DNA of 64,000 bases from Phoronis australis. Lineage: Eukaryota; Phoronida; Phoronidae. Location of the stretch: positions 1,043,697 to 1,107,696 of the forward strand of contig NMRA01000006.1 in NCBI GenBank assembly GCA_002633005.1. Direction: 5' to 3'. Positions 32,749 to 44,800 of this stretch are shown piece after piece (position 1 is the first letter of the stretch; each line of letters starts with the position of its first letter). Below the pieces are notes generated by a model. That model was not told where the DNA came from. It saw only the letters and a list, made by a program, of their open reading frames with translations, and searched no databases. A program made the position numbers and the translations under genes.

Positions 32749-33015
32749 GACATTGTTGCTTGGGTGACGATTGGCGGATTCCGCTTGCCAAGTAGCAACG
32801 AGATGCCGACGGAGACGTCTACAAGTCTTCAGATGAAATTTCTGCTTTTGCCGTTCAACTACCACGATGAAGATCCGTCTATGACGTCACCAAACTCTGT
32901 ATACGTGGACTCCGATGGCAAAGTGGAGCGATATGGCACGCCGTCGTCGAAGACGTGCTTACCTCCTATGGAGTCAAATTATAAATACAATGGAAAAGTC
33001 GTGAAAGTTCCATAA
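32749..33015 (+). CDS. Copper amine oxidase paralogue, exon 2 (C-terminus)
   Basis: Joins exon 1 in phase 0 to give KDQ-DIVAWVTIGGFRLPSSNE. In active enzymes the third copper ligand is the His of a GxxHxPxxED block after WVT; here the aligned residue is Arg721 (GGFRLP). The block FLLLPFNYHDEDPSM is the conserved C-terminal strand (LRPxNFFDEDPS). It ends with a short Lys-rich tail and TAA. No clear polyadenylation signal was seen close by. Confidence 0.92.
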   Translation, partial: DIVAWVTIGGFRLPSSNEMPTETSTSLQMKFLLLPFNYHDEDPSMTSPNSVYVDSDGKVERYGTPSSKTCLPPMESNYKYNGKVVKVP

Positions 33016-33687
33016 ACAACAACGACGTTAACTTTTGAATGGACCTTTGACTTACGTACAGTACGTCCTAACCGTAGTGCTCCGGCTTATGGAAGCAGTT
33101 CTCAATACGTTAACAGAACTGGGGTGACTTTAGATCAGTTAGGATTACTAATTTTTTTTTTTTTAAATATCAGCATAGTCCCAGAAATCGCTTTCGCATT
33201 ACATCCAGGTTATAATTCATTGCCTTACATACATTCACTAGTAAAATAGAGTTTAGATGAGTAGGAGACACTAAAAACTATGAAAACATATTTTTGGTGT
33301 AACTGAATAATTAAAACGTTTTGTTTCGTTTTGTTATTTGTTGAAAAATTAATACATCGTGTTATACACTGAGATTTAGCCACTCGTTGTAAATGTTTTA
33401 CACTTTTTTGCGATGAAAACATGAATGTTATGTTATTTTCTTCGACAATATGGTGACACTCGCCGAAGTTATGGTTATACATTATGTTAAAATCACTTAT
33501 TTTTGTAACTGCCACTTTAATACCAAAGTGATCAAATTTCAACAAAGATAAGTAAATCATAACAATGTTTGATCATGCTTTTCGCTCCAATCCCAAAATC
33601 GTTTCTGAAGTGAGCATAAAAGATTTTAGTGAAATTGTCTGAATCTATGTGATTCATCTTCCAAATATTGTCACCAGGTCGCTTGGT
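33016..33687. other. Downstream of the amine oxidase paralogue
   Basis: AT-rich, probably its 3' UTR and flank. No repeat recognised. Confidence 0.4.
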
Positions 33688-34234
33688 CCTTTATTATGCA
33701 CCTATATGCGGGTGCATATTGTCGTCATGTCTGTCGATCTGGACGTCCGTGCATCAGTCGACCGATGCTGTATGCAGGGACGAATTGAAATTTTGCGGAT
33801 TCGTTGATAAGTAACTGACGACAGATAACATGATTTTCGTACCGATCCTACTACCGCTGTGGCATTTTTGCGTCCATGGCTGTATCTCCTAAACTCGGTG
33901 AAAGGATCATACGAAATTTGGCGGATGTGCTCCTATGGAAATGGCAACAGACGGCAATGAGTTTCAGATCAATCGGACTACAACTGGGCCCCCTAGTATC
34001 AAATTTATTTTTTACGTTTGTCTCTTTTTCTTTGGAGTTCAGTGAATCGTTTTTCATGAAGTTTGGCAAATAGGTTTGTATTTATAGGAGACAACAATGC
34101 TTTTCCGTTTTAGGACGGATTCGTCTAATCTGCGCCATCTAGTGGCCATTCATATTATTTCGAGTCCGTTTTTGGCGTTCGCCTCCTTTTCCGCTTAACT
34201 GCTCAAAGGATTAAATTTACGAAACTTAGCAGTT

Positions 34235-34865
34235 GTCATGGGCGGCGCACAATAGGGGCTGGGGAGGGGCTATAGTCCCCCACTCCTACCTATTTCAGTG
34301 CTGTGTCACCCATGGACCATTAGCGGCGCACCATGGGCGGCTGGGAAGGCTATAGGCCTCCACTTATTTCAGTGCTGCGTTGCTCATGGTTGTGTTCCTG
34401 ATGAGAGGACCATGGCTGATGTTGATTTTTTTGATGGTTTTGACAACTGTGGCGTCCTCTAGCGCTGATTTTGTATTTTTTCGACCATGACTGTAGCTCG
34501 TTATTTCGTTGCTAGAACTTTGTGAACTTTTGCAGGTGTTTTTCGATAAATGAGACAACTTTTTGGACGGTTTTGACTGCTACTGTGCGTCCTACTGGTA
34601 TTTTTAGATTTACGTATGATTTCGAGTTCCATGATGCTTTTTCATAAAATTTGGCAAACAGGTTTCTATAATGAAGACGACAGCACACTTTCATTTTCAG
34701 ATGGATTCGACTTATTCTGTGCCGGGCGGCGCAACACTGAAAAAAGTGGGGGCTAAAGCCCCCAGCCCCCCTGTGGTGCGCCGCCTATAGACCATGGGCA
34801 GCACAGCACTGAAAAAAGTGGGGGGTTATAGCCCCCCAGCCCCCTATGATGCGCCGCTCATGTTT
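34235..34865. repeat. Inverted GC-rich repeats nested in R3
   Basis: The left side (34235-34380) has two tandem copies of GGCGGCGCAC, then GGGGCTGGGGAGGGGCTATA, then ATTTCAGTGCTG. The right side (34725-34865) has two tandem copies of the reverse complement. They flank about 340 bp of R3-like sequence, giving a symmetric insertion. Confidence 0.7.
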
Positions 34866-35084
34866 GTGATAGTCCGGCTATTTTTGTTGTCAGTGCTTCG
34901 TGTGCAAAACCTCTCAGAGCATTGTCATTAATACTGGAAGATGTAATCCCACTGACAAGAGCACATCTGATGTAGATTTTCAGACAGGTCCAACTACTAT
35001 GACATAATTTGAAGCCGCGGCTGTATCTAGTAAATCCATTGCACGATCATGATTTGGCATAGATCTGTATACCTATTAACATAT

Positions 35085-35325
35085 GGACCCCCCTAAAATT
35101 CTCCCAGATACCATTTGGCAGTTTGCTGACTAGCATATGCGCGCATCCAGGAGCGAATGCACAATGCCTTGAACCGTTTTTTTTTAGTAATAAGGTTCAC
35201 AAACCTAAAATTTGGAGACGCCTGCATCCCTACATTTTAGGCTGGGCGCGCGCATGTGCTGAAATTCAGGTTTTTCCTGTGCTCTTCCCCCCTAACTCAA
35301 AATCCTGGATCCGCCCCTGGGATTC
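35085..35325. mobile_element. hAT-like MITE, right part
   Basis: Shares CCTAAAATTCT, CAGATACCATTTG and ATGCGCGCATCCAGG with the copy at 26821 and ends GGATCCGCCCCTGG, the complement of the hAT-type terminus. The left terminus is missing. Confidence 0.55.
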
Positions 35326-35560
35326 AACTTCCGCTGTGTCTCCTAATGACAAATTTTCATATCTGCCTCTTTATCTTTGGAATTCCTTGGCGTATTTTCA
35401 AGAAACTTGGTAAATTTTGTATTAGCGACACCATCCCAATTTTGGACGTATTCTGCGCCATCTGATGGCCATTTTTATGATACTAAGTAACACCCCAAGA
35501 AGCACACAGTTTGCGGTGCAGTCGTGTGCGCATTTCAACGCTCTGCATGGCTCTTGTATA

Positions 35561-38500
35561 ATTTCTTTTTCCATTTTCAACCTCTGCTTTACTTTCGGAA
35601 ATGTCCAAAAGAGAACTTCAAATGATTATTTTCTGAAAAAAACTCTTATGGAAATGAGGACGCTCTTGTGGAAAGAAGTTACTTTTTGGATAATAAAATG
35701 ATTTCATCGGCTGCCAAAGCATGTTTCGTCACTCCATCAACACAAAAAGAACAGCAATTACCATTAGCAATGGCATATTTGAAACAACATAGCACCTTCC
35801 AGTTCATCGTTGCAAACGAAATGGCTGCAATTCATTCTAAACGCACAAATTATCAGACAAAAATTCGCGATTAAGTAAAAAGCCTGATTTCTTGAGCAGA
35901 TTTTTCTTAATAGTCACTAAGAGCTGTCTAAAATCCGTTTGTGGACATTTCTGCTTGAATGGGCGCTCTTCCGGAACCAATTTTAAATTTGAAAAAATAT
36001 AATTTCTCTTGAAATGAGCGATGTTTTAGGACATTTTTCAGGTCGGTCTTTAAGGGTTGATTTTTGGAAGTTCCCAATAGACTTTTTCACCTGGCCAAAA
36101 GCGGCCATGTCCGGATATCTTGAAGCCTATCTCAGCACAGATGTACTGGTAAACAAACTCATTCTCATCTACTGTTTGTTTACATTACATCTGCATTTGA
36201 GATAACAGACAAAATCGCAATCGACAAGAATAATGATGCATGACGAAGACAAAAACAGTATAAATAATCAGACACTCGTTACAAGTCGCCAAAAATGTCA
36301 ACCATGAGATATCACGAAACATAGCTTATAATTAGTCTATACATGTATTTGGAATCGGTTAAATGAATCTATGATCTGCATTTTCTCAAAAATATGGAAT
36401 TGAGCAACCCTGTCGGCCGGTCGTGCAACTCTGTCGGCCGGGCTGTGCAACCCAGATTAAGAGGGGGAAAACTGGAATGGGAAATCATAATTTTGCTTGG
36501 TGTAAAATTCGGCAATAGCTACTTACAGGGGTCCTGCATTTTGAGAACAAGCTTGATATCTCTTATGTAGTAGAGAAAACTGGTTCTTAAAACATAGGAC
36601 CCCTGTAAGTGTCTTTTATCGAAACAAACAACAAACAATCTTTTGTCGAGAATCCGAGCAACGATCTCACAAACAGCTTGAATCTAGGCTTTCTATACAC
36701 GCACAGGGGATTACAAAACTGAAATCCCTGGACTCCAGGAAGGAGTACAAGGTACATGCATGATTCGAGCAGACTTTTTCTAGATGAGGTCATGTTTTAA
36801 ATGTAGACACACGGATATTTCCGTGCTTCATAAATTTATAAGTTCATAAAACTTGCAGTAGGGTCAGAAGCAGTTTCGCGTCGAGATCAGCGTTGATGCA
36901 GAGAACATAAATGAGATGGGTGTCCATCTTCGTCCTGAGGAGGTTTGCCTATCATATGTGTGACTTCTCATATCATAATGCCAAGGACATATCACATCAT
37001 TCTGTTTAGTTGTCAACATTGAATTCTAAACCAAAGATGTTTGGGGTTTAAAAACACACACGCTCAGCAGTGGCCGAATGATGCGCAAACTACTCAAGTC
37101 TCTGCCACTCCTTGATGCGACTAAAGAAGACATAGTACGAAATCCAGTAGATGTTGGACACCCTTGACAAAGAGCGCATCGCTCGTTACGTGGGCATATT
37201 TTAATATATTTTAGTACCGACGCTCGTCGTTTTAGTTTTACTAGTTTTACTATTGAAAAGTGCGAACAGCGTTTTGACATTAATTGTTCAAAAATACTTA
37301 TTATTAGAATCTGATTAAAAATAAGGCACAGCGTTCATGGCGGTACAGGCTACGAACACAATTTTTGTTAATGTCTCTTCAAATTTTACGTTGAAGTGTT
37401 CGTTTTACTGTTGATTCTGGCTGGAAAACACGCAAAATATATTATACGTCGAATAACTCGAGTCTTTTACGCAACTCCGTATACAAATATCGTGACTACG
37501 CCCTTCGATAATCAAGAGAAATAAAAAAACCCACTCTACCGGTAATACTTCAGTTCCACTTTAAACTTAGTGTATACGACAGTGACGTTGCTAGGATACA
37601 AAAATCACAAATTTTGCCCGTTTTGACCCTTTAGTCTTAAAAGCATTTTTACGTATGAAATTGAAAAACAACATTTTTGAAGTATCAAAAACAGATGCAT
37701 TGCGTACAATGTCGGGGAGAAAAGGTGTACATAGGTATTTAAAAGTTGGTGGCATTTGAGTCGAAGCTCAAAACAATAAACACACGCCCAACTAATGACA
37801 CACTTTTCTGAACACCAACGTCCAACGCGCATAGAAAATGTTTGTGTAATATTTGATTTTAATGAAAAACTTTTTGATTTGTGCATTTTTAGCATTTGAT
37901 TTAGCCATGATTCGTTTCAAACTCCTGGACTGAGAGTTTGAGGCTGTGGCAACTGCTCACTGCTTTATCGCACGACAATGGCAGCGTAGACAACGACCCT
38001 TTCTCACGTTCCACGTGAGCAATTCTCATTAATGCCTTATTCCTTTTCTCATGAATTCAATTCTTTTGTTGTGAACTGCTGTTGTTTTCTCATAAAATGC
38101 CACTCATTTCTCTAGAATTCAGTTCTTTTCTCATTAATCGTCTCGTTTAACAAAATGTATGAGATACATATAGGACGTATTTACCTGTATCTAATTTGTC
38201 TATAAACTACATCTGGGGACTTATCCCGTTCATGAGAACTATATTCGCGCGAACAGAGTTATACGCATAGGAGAAAAGAAACTGAAATGGGTTGGTATCC
38301 GAAGCAGGAGAAAAAAATGAGCACGTTTTTTTGAGTTCAAGTTAAAGTCATTAACCTTTGAAATGAAACAGACCACATATTAACACGAATAAATTTGGAA
38401 AACTAATTTGGTCCTTAACGCGTTTCACCTGAGACCAGCAGATGCCAAAAACGGTGACCAAAATGCTAAAATTGCCACTGAATGCGATGGTGGACACCTA

Positions 38501-39074
38501 GAAAATACACAGGTGGTAGAAGTGTGTGCGACAAATTTCATAACTTCTTAAGAACTTTTTGAATGGGATTCCAAAACCTAAAACTCATCTATAGGGAGTC
38601 AGTTGCAAAATTTTCTTGGAAATCAACGTCGACCGTTTTCGTCATGATAGAAACGTATTTGTTATGTTTCATGGCCTCTAAAGAACGTCAAAGTTGGTTA
38701 AACACAAATGGGGCAAAATTTACCGAAATTTGGCGCTCTACCAAAAGTTAACCGTGGCCTCTTTGAAAATGTGAAATCCTTATTTTTTTCGATAGAGAAG
38801 TTCAATGTCTACTTATGCATCCTGATTTTTTATTCTCTATTGTGCGATACCGTTTACAATCTATTTAGATACTGAATCTAACCCAGGCGAATATCACTAA
38901 CAGTCTGGGGAGCCATAATATTTGCTCCAAAAACCTGAAATAAATGTTGAACACGTCTCGCCAAATATATCAATGGTCAGTAGATTTTTTTTTTGAAGAT
39001 ACGAGTCGCAGTGACCCTAGGGTCAACCTTTTGATGTTCTCGTGGACTGACACTTAGGGATATGTACGACCTAA
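35561..39074. other. Intergenic, sparse features
   Basis: No supported gene. It holds the hairpin at 36522-36609, a short CTGTCGGCCGG duplication near 36410-36450, a fragment resembling dispersed element R (about 38430-38540, AAAATTGCCACT and CAAATTTCATAA), and a TTTCTCAT-rich patch at 38030-38150. Confidence 0.4.
36522..36609. repeat. 27-bp inverted repeat hairpin
   Basis: CTTACAGGGGTCCTGCATTT then TGAGAAC is mirrored 34 bases later by GTTCTTAAAACATAGGACCC then CTGTAAG. Twenty-three of 27 positions pair. It could be a MITE relic or a small hairpin RNA. Confidence 0.75.
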
Positions 39075-41515
39075 AACTTCCAATTTTGGCAACTTCGAAA
39101 CATCTTAAAATGGCTGACCGGATTCACACGAAAGCGTTCCGATGTAGTTCTATGGTTTATACACTGTTTTCCAAAACGCTGTTAAAATGTTCCTTTTTTG
39201 CATTAAAAGTACATTATAAAAAAGAACTTGTGAGATTTTATGAATTTTTCCAAGTTTTGCGAAAACGAAACCATAATTAATAAAACTGTCGGTAACAACC
39301 CTTTTGAGATTTTATCTTAAACATTCATATCACACGAAATTTGGTCATGGTGTTATTGATCGTGTTGTGTTACTATGATTGTACCTTTGTGGTTTGCAAA
39401 ATTTTCAAAAAAAACAAGGTCACGTGACCTAATTAAGGGTAGAATGGTGTAAAACCAACTTAAAAATCAAATCCTGAGGAGTTTAATACTTTCACTGAGA
39501 AATGTATATTTTTGCTGAGTTAAATTCTCTAGTTTTGAAGACTGAATGGGCAGACTTGTCTGACCTTTTAACTAAGTTCAAACATCGGCCTCTGCATCCT
39601 CGAAGCCTAACTAAATAGCAAACGTGAAAAAACTCCCCATAAAGTGATTTTAGACTGTCTAGCTGGACAGTCGTCATTACCAAACTGCCGGCAATACTCC
39701 GGGTACCCGAGTACAATACACTGACGTAACCCCCTTTAGCCCAACTGTATTGTATGCCTTCAAGAGACGTTGCGCTACTTTTAGTGAAAACACTATTGAC
39801 CCACGGATAATACCTCTTTATGCACCTCTGTAAAATATCCCTTTCGTCGCTTACCGGACAGTCGTCGTCGATTGGGTGTGGTGATCGAGTCAAAGGTGGA
39901 TTATCGCTTTTCACTGAAGACTTTGCGAAGAGACATTGGTTTCGTTGTTTCAATTCGTTGAAACTTACTAGTGAGCTAAAAACTACAAAGGTATGTTTAA
40001 CAGAGTACGTTTATCTGACACCTGATTTATTTACTCGCCTCAGTTTCGACAGACGTCGGGCGTCCGCCATGTTTTAAAAGTTGGATATAAAATGGACAGG
40101 TCACTACCATGGTTTTACGTTATTGCCTTTCTAATCGACCTCTCTTCTGTTTCTTGAAGAACAACCTTACATTACGGTTGACCAACTATAGTTAAATTCG
40201 TCGTAAGAAACAATGACAACAGACGTCGGGTTAGGGTCTGCTGTGACCCGAAAACCTAGTCACGACCTAGTCGATGACGATGTCAGACTGATGACTTAAC
40301 AACAGGCATGATTCAGGCGGACCGTTTTACAACATCCCCAAGTCGTGTTGCCAATATCTCCTCGTTGGTCTTCACTTAACCGAAATATGGAAACTGTTCC
40401 ACCATTTCGATCATGAACCAGCTCCTAATGAACTAAGACGATTAAATTACGCCCACATAATGTATTTTATGTAAAGTCACGGCGGCTCAACTATCAATTC
40501 GATATCATTCCGTCACTAGTTCTGATTGGAGTTAGAAGACTGAGTAATTTCAAGGAAACTTTGAGATTTCCAGCTATCCGGACAAATTTCACATTTTATC
40601 GAACACCACAAGTAACAGCTTGGAAGTGGCGTCACATTGACTCTATAGTGTAGCCAAATGAAACATTGCTGGGGGCCGGTCGGGGTTATTAAGATCTGAC
40701 ATCAGCTACATAAATTGATTTTGTAAATCAACTGGTACAGCCGACTTCCTCCCCCATGAACCGCACTAGCGTTCTTTCTTGTGAACGCATTCTTTTTCTT
40801 TCTTGAGCTGCATGTAATTTCTCATGTACTGCAATTCATTTTTACAAACACAGCTTTTCCCGTGAACCACTAAATCTGTTCGTTCTCTAACAGGAGGCAC
40901 GTACTTGGTGCTGTACTAAAGCTGTATGTAGGCCTACACTATAATGTGAGATAATGTGAGAACAAGCATTCCTTTGTGAACAAAGAAAACACATCAACTT
41001 CGCAGGGAAAACGTCACAGGTTATTACAGGACTTTATCGACATATTTGTGTATTTATCCAAATATCTTCAAAACTTAGCAACAGTGTAAATTTTCTAAAA
41101 GCAGAAATTCTGCAGAATTTGATTTTGCCAATAATTACCATAGGTCACGTGCCTTGCTTCTCTTTGGAAAATTTAGTGAAAAGGAAAGGTTGAACAGGAC
41201 TCGGATCAATAACATGACCAAATTTAGTATGATAAAATGTTTAAGCTAAAATCTCAAAAATGCTGTTTCAGTTTCCTAAATGATCGTTTCGTTTTCATTT
41301 TATGCAACTTGAATTTTTATTCATAAAAGTCATATAAGTCCTATGTGTTTGATAGCCCCTCATGCAAAAATGGAACATTTTGAATATAATTCCTAACAGC
41401 GTTTTGTAAAACAGTGCATAAAGCATAGCATCTGAAAGTTTTGCCTGTGAATCCGATCAGCCATTTCTGAGATACGATGTTTCAGAGTTTGCCAAAATGG
41501 AAATTTTTCTAGGGT
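39075..41515. mobile_element. Long inverted-repeat element (arms about 370 bp)
   Basis: The left arm (39075-39445) and the right arm (41147-41515, reverse complement) share, in order, ATTTTGGCAA, GAAACATC, AATGGCTGA.CGGATTCACA, CACTGTTTT.CAAAACGCTG, TTTTGCAT, GAAAACGAAAC, TTTTGAGATTTTA and GTCACGTGACCTA blocks. They are clearly related but diverged. The 1.7-kb spacer has no recognisable transposase. A minus-strand open frame inside (39492-39953) matches nothing I know. Confidence 0.65.
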
Positions 41516-41699
41516 CCCAATTTGAGGATGGTGCAAAAAGGCAATGCAACGCCGGAGAAAACAGTTGTGCTGTGAAAAGAACAGTTACTTAGAACGCTCA
41601 TGCAGAGGAAAACCGGCACTTGCTACCCTACGTTGGTTTATTTTTGTCGCACAACTCGCTGCCGACTAAACTGATCCCTTCGTTTGTTGCAGGGACACG

Positions 41700-41870
41700 A
41701 TGAATCACGCCGAAGATGGTCTTAAAAAGGAAAAAGCGAGCCAAAATATCTACATCCCAATCTGCGTCTTCCTCTTTGTCGCTTGTGTAGCGCTAGCCGT
41801 CTCGCTTGGGGTTCTTTACAAGGACAGTCAAGACTCGCTACGAGAGGCATTGCGTAACTGTCCCAAGTAA
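41700..41870 (+). CDS. 56-aa membrane-anchor peptide related to the amine oxidase N-terminus
   Basis: After the acceptor CTTCGTTTGTTGCAG and nine bases, an ATG opens a 56-codon frame ending at TAA. It contains NIYIPICVFLFVACVALAVS then LGVLYKDSQ, matching residues 18-45 of the amine oxidase paralogue at 30043 (NIYVPICVFLAVA..., GVLYNEGQ). It then ends with SLREALRNCPK and a stop; no oxidase domain follows downstream. The lysine-rich flank before the helix suggests a type II single-pass protein. It may be a remnant of a tandem duplicate, a real micropeptide, or an exon using an internal donor (GC|GTAACT before the stop) to reach unseen exons. Confidence 0.6.
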   Translation: MNHAEDGLKKEKASQNIYIPICVFLFVACVALAVSLGVLYKDSQDSLREALRNCPK

Positions 41871-44800
41871 CAATGCGCCTAGAACCAGGATGACTATTTG
41901 CTACAGTGGAGGCCTCAACTAACGATGGACAATAATGATCACTTTGTTTCTTTTGATCGCCGGAAACTGGCGAAGCACATGTATTGTGATTAACTAGAAA
42001 CTTATAAACTGGTGTTTACTCTGATTAGACCTGTACCCCGGGCTTGTATGACAGTTTTTAAAACAACCTCTAAAAGTTTATTAACAAAAATTGTCATTAA
42101 ATCGGGTTCCCTTTTATCTGTTGATTTTTACAGACTTTGATTGGTATTTCAGCAACTTCAGTATAATTTCAACTCGTTGACACGCTTCCCTATTCCGCTC
42201 AGGAAATAGATTGAACATGATTTCCCTGTGCGCTTGCATTACGTTACGTAAGATGTAGAGTACGAGAAATTTTCTTATAAGAATTTTAACACAAGTGTTA
42301 ATCTATGTTATTTCAAACACAATGTAATAGATTAGTAGATCATGATTAAAAGTTAATTCATAAGATATTATATTGCGTCTGTTGTTATCTCATTACACCT
42401 AAAGTCCATAAGTGTGACCAGGGGCCCGATCTAATCTTTATACTCGAAATCGCACTCATTTTTGACACATTCGGTTCTCGACTTTAAGAAACTCAAGATA
42501 ATTGTCTATTATTCCGTGTTCAAGTGTATTGTGGTTTACTTGGATCATTTACTAATCCTAGGTTGCCCTTGAAATTTCGAGTTTGAAGTCGAATTGGTAG
42601 TTCGAATGTAGGAGTCACCCACTTGAACCAGAAACTTAATCCACGTAAACTAATATAGACCAATCGGCTAAATGAGCTCATTGTGTCTTACATATAGCAG
42701 TTACTAATGTGTTGTTGAATGAGGTTACCATAAATACTCTGTTTATAGACCCAATTCTTCAATGGCAAACATACTTTGTAAGCTTGACAACAGTAACCTC
42801 CATTATTCTTTGACCACTCGGTTGTCTTTCGTAATTTCCGAGTATCCATCATATTGCACAAGAGTCGGGCAGCCGAGTTCTTCAGTCCGTTCGCGAGCCT
42901 TGGACTCGTATATCTAAAAAATTTACCGGTATTCCATGTGCTTAGACAAACGGCGATCGAAAACCATGCACTCTGTACATCAGAAAAGATTAGGAAAGTT
43001 GTCTCCACTTCGAAATGCTGAGGAGTGATGAAGCTACACTGAAACAAAAACGAAGTTAATCATTGTTATTACTTTATTGAGTTTGTTTGAAACAAGTGTT
43101 TCGAACATCACTTGACAATTTATACACAAAAAGAGAAGTTCTAGAGTATTTTTCGAGAAAAAAAGACAAAGCAATTTCTGATGTAATTACGGATGGTCAC
43201 CTAAAATACGCAGAAACGTATGTGAAAGAAAGGGTAGGACCTACACAACACGAAACCGATCTCAATGACTTGTAGGGGCACTGGATGAATTTCGTCGAAT
43301 AATTTTTCTACGTACCCTTTAAAATGATGCATCAGTATAATAGCGGACAAAAGCCCGTTATGGGAATATGTTGGCCTAATAGTTGGCAAAGGGCGTGACT
43401 AGTAATCCAGGGTAAATTTCATATTTTTGTCACTGCTACGCCGACAAAAGACGAGTGTAATCTGGAATGATAAACATTATTGGAGTGGGGCACAAACTAA
43501 TTTATCTTCACCAAATCTTTGGTCCCGCTCTACTTTCAGATTTTCCCTTCATTTACCGTCCCCAAGCCGTCGCCAAATTTGTAACCCTGATACAGCACTG
43601 CGATCTTTACAGTTTTGGGAGAAAACCCTCAGAGAGGTAGTCACCAGAAACCCTTGAGAGATGTAGTCACCCGCAGAAACCCTGAGAGGGGTAGTCAACT
43701 AGTCACCAGAAACTTGGCAACCGGTCTTTTAACAATGATTTCGCGAGAGACCAGAAGTGCGTAACGCACTTTATTATGGTACCAAAAAGATATACTGGCA
43801 AAGTCATTACTTTGGTTGCGTCAAACTCATTATCGTAAGAAACTCCAACCTGGGGCTGGCAAAATCCAAAGAAATACGCCGAGGAGAAAACTAAAGTAGG
43901 GCATATTATGATTTGATGGCATGATGAAAGGGTGCATTGCCAGGGTTCCCGGTTGATAACACTGCCTTAGAAGCATTTCAAAATCTCTTCAACACAGATA
44001 CATTGTACCAGAGTTTCTGCTACCAATGGCAGAACTTCTTCAACTAGCGTAAACTCATTGAAAATCAATTTTCTGCACGTGTAACTACAGCTTGGCAAAA
44101 ATATCAAGTGCACATCGCTATCAGGGGGTCGGATGACAGATTTTCCCTCAAAATTTCAGCCTGCATCAAAGTTCATTGAAGCATCATGATTTTCATTGTC
44201 AACAGAATATGCAAATCAGAAATCAATGAATCCCAGGAGGTTACCGCACAGAAGAAAATAGTATTGACATGTTGGGCCGTCACTTGGCACCAAAGGCACA
44301 CACGCGGTTTGATTTAACTGTAGGTTGTTGTTTAGTTGCGTAAGTTATTGCATGCAATTTTTCGGCAATTCCCGAAGGCATGCGCACAGGAAATTGGCGT
44401 GAAACAATTAAGGGAAACAGTGCATCTGACGGGAGATTTGAGGGCCCTCCTCTATTTCAGAATTTAATCGTGTTAACGTGAATTCTGGTTCATTCCAACG
44501 GTAGCATTTTACGGCTTGTCCTTTTGAAATCGCAGACATCTTTGATTACGATTGCCAGTGCATACTTTGTCACACGTGGGCCAAGACGGTCATCAAAAAT
44601 CCCCAATCGACAGTCAGGCTTAGTAGTCGACACGTGACAGTTTCACCACTTTTCACAACATTGTTTTTCTAATAACGACATTCAAAAGAAATGCGGTTCT
44701 TAGAAATCGTCTCGATATTTCAGAACTATGAAACCATGGGGATTATTGTCTTCTATAATTCACAAACAATGGCCTCTAGGTGTTTAACTGAACTTCAATC

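Larger units (their letters stand above)
33688..35560. mobile_element. Dispersed element, copy R3, inverted and interrupted
   Basis: Starts with the inverted right end (TATGCGGGTGCATATTGTCG), contains inverted subunit words (CGCCATCTAGTGGCCATT, TGTATCTCC.AAA) and ends near 35560 with the inverted left end (GTGTGCGCATTTCAACGCTC). Two other repeats are nested inside. CTCF-like cores remain only as fragments. Confidence 0.6.

Noticed and set aside
39492-39953. 153-codon minus-strand frame
   Set aside because: No recognised motif, and it lies in the spacer of an inverted-repeat element. Kept only as part of that element.
42688-43047. 119-codon minus-strand frame
   Set aside because: No homology, no splice context, and composition like the surrounding non-coding DNA.
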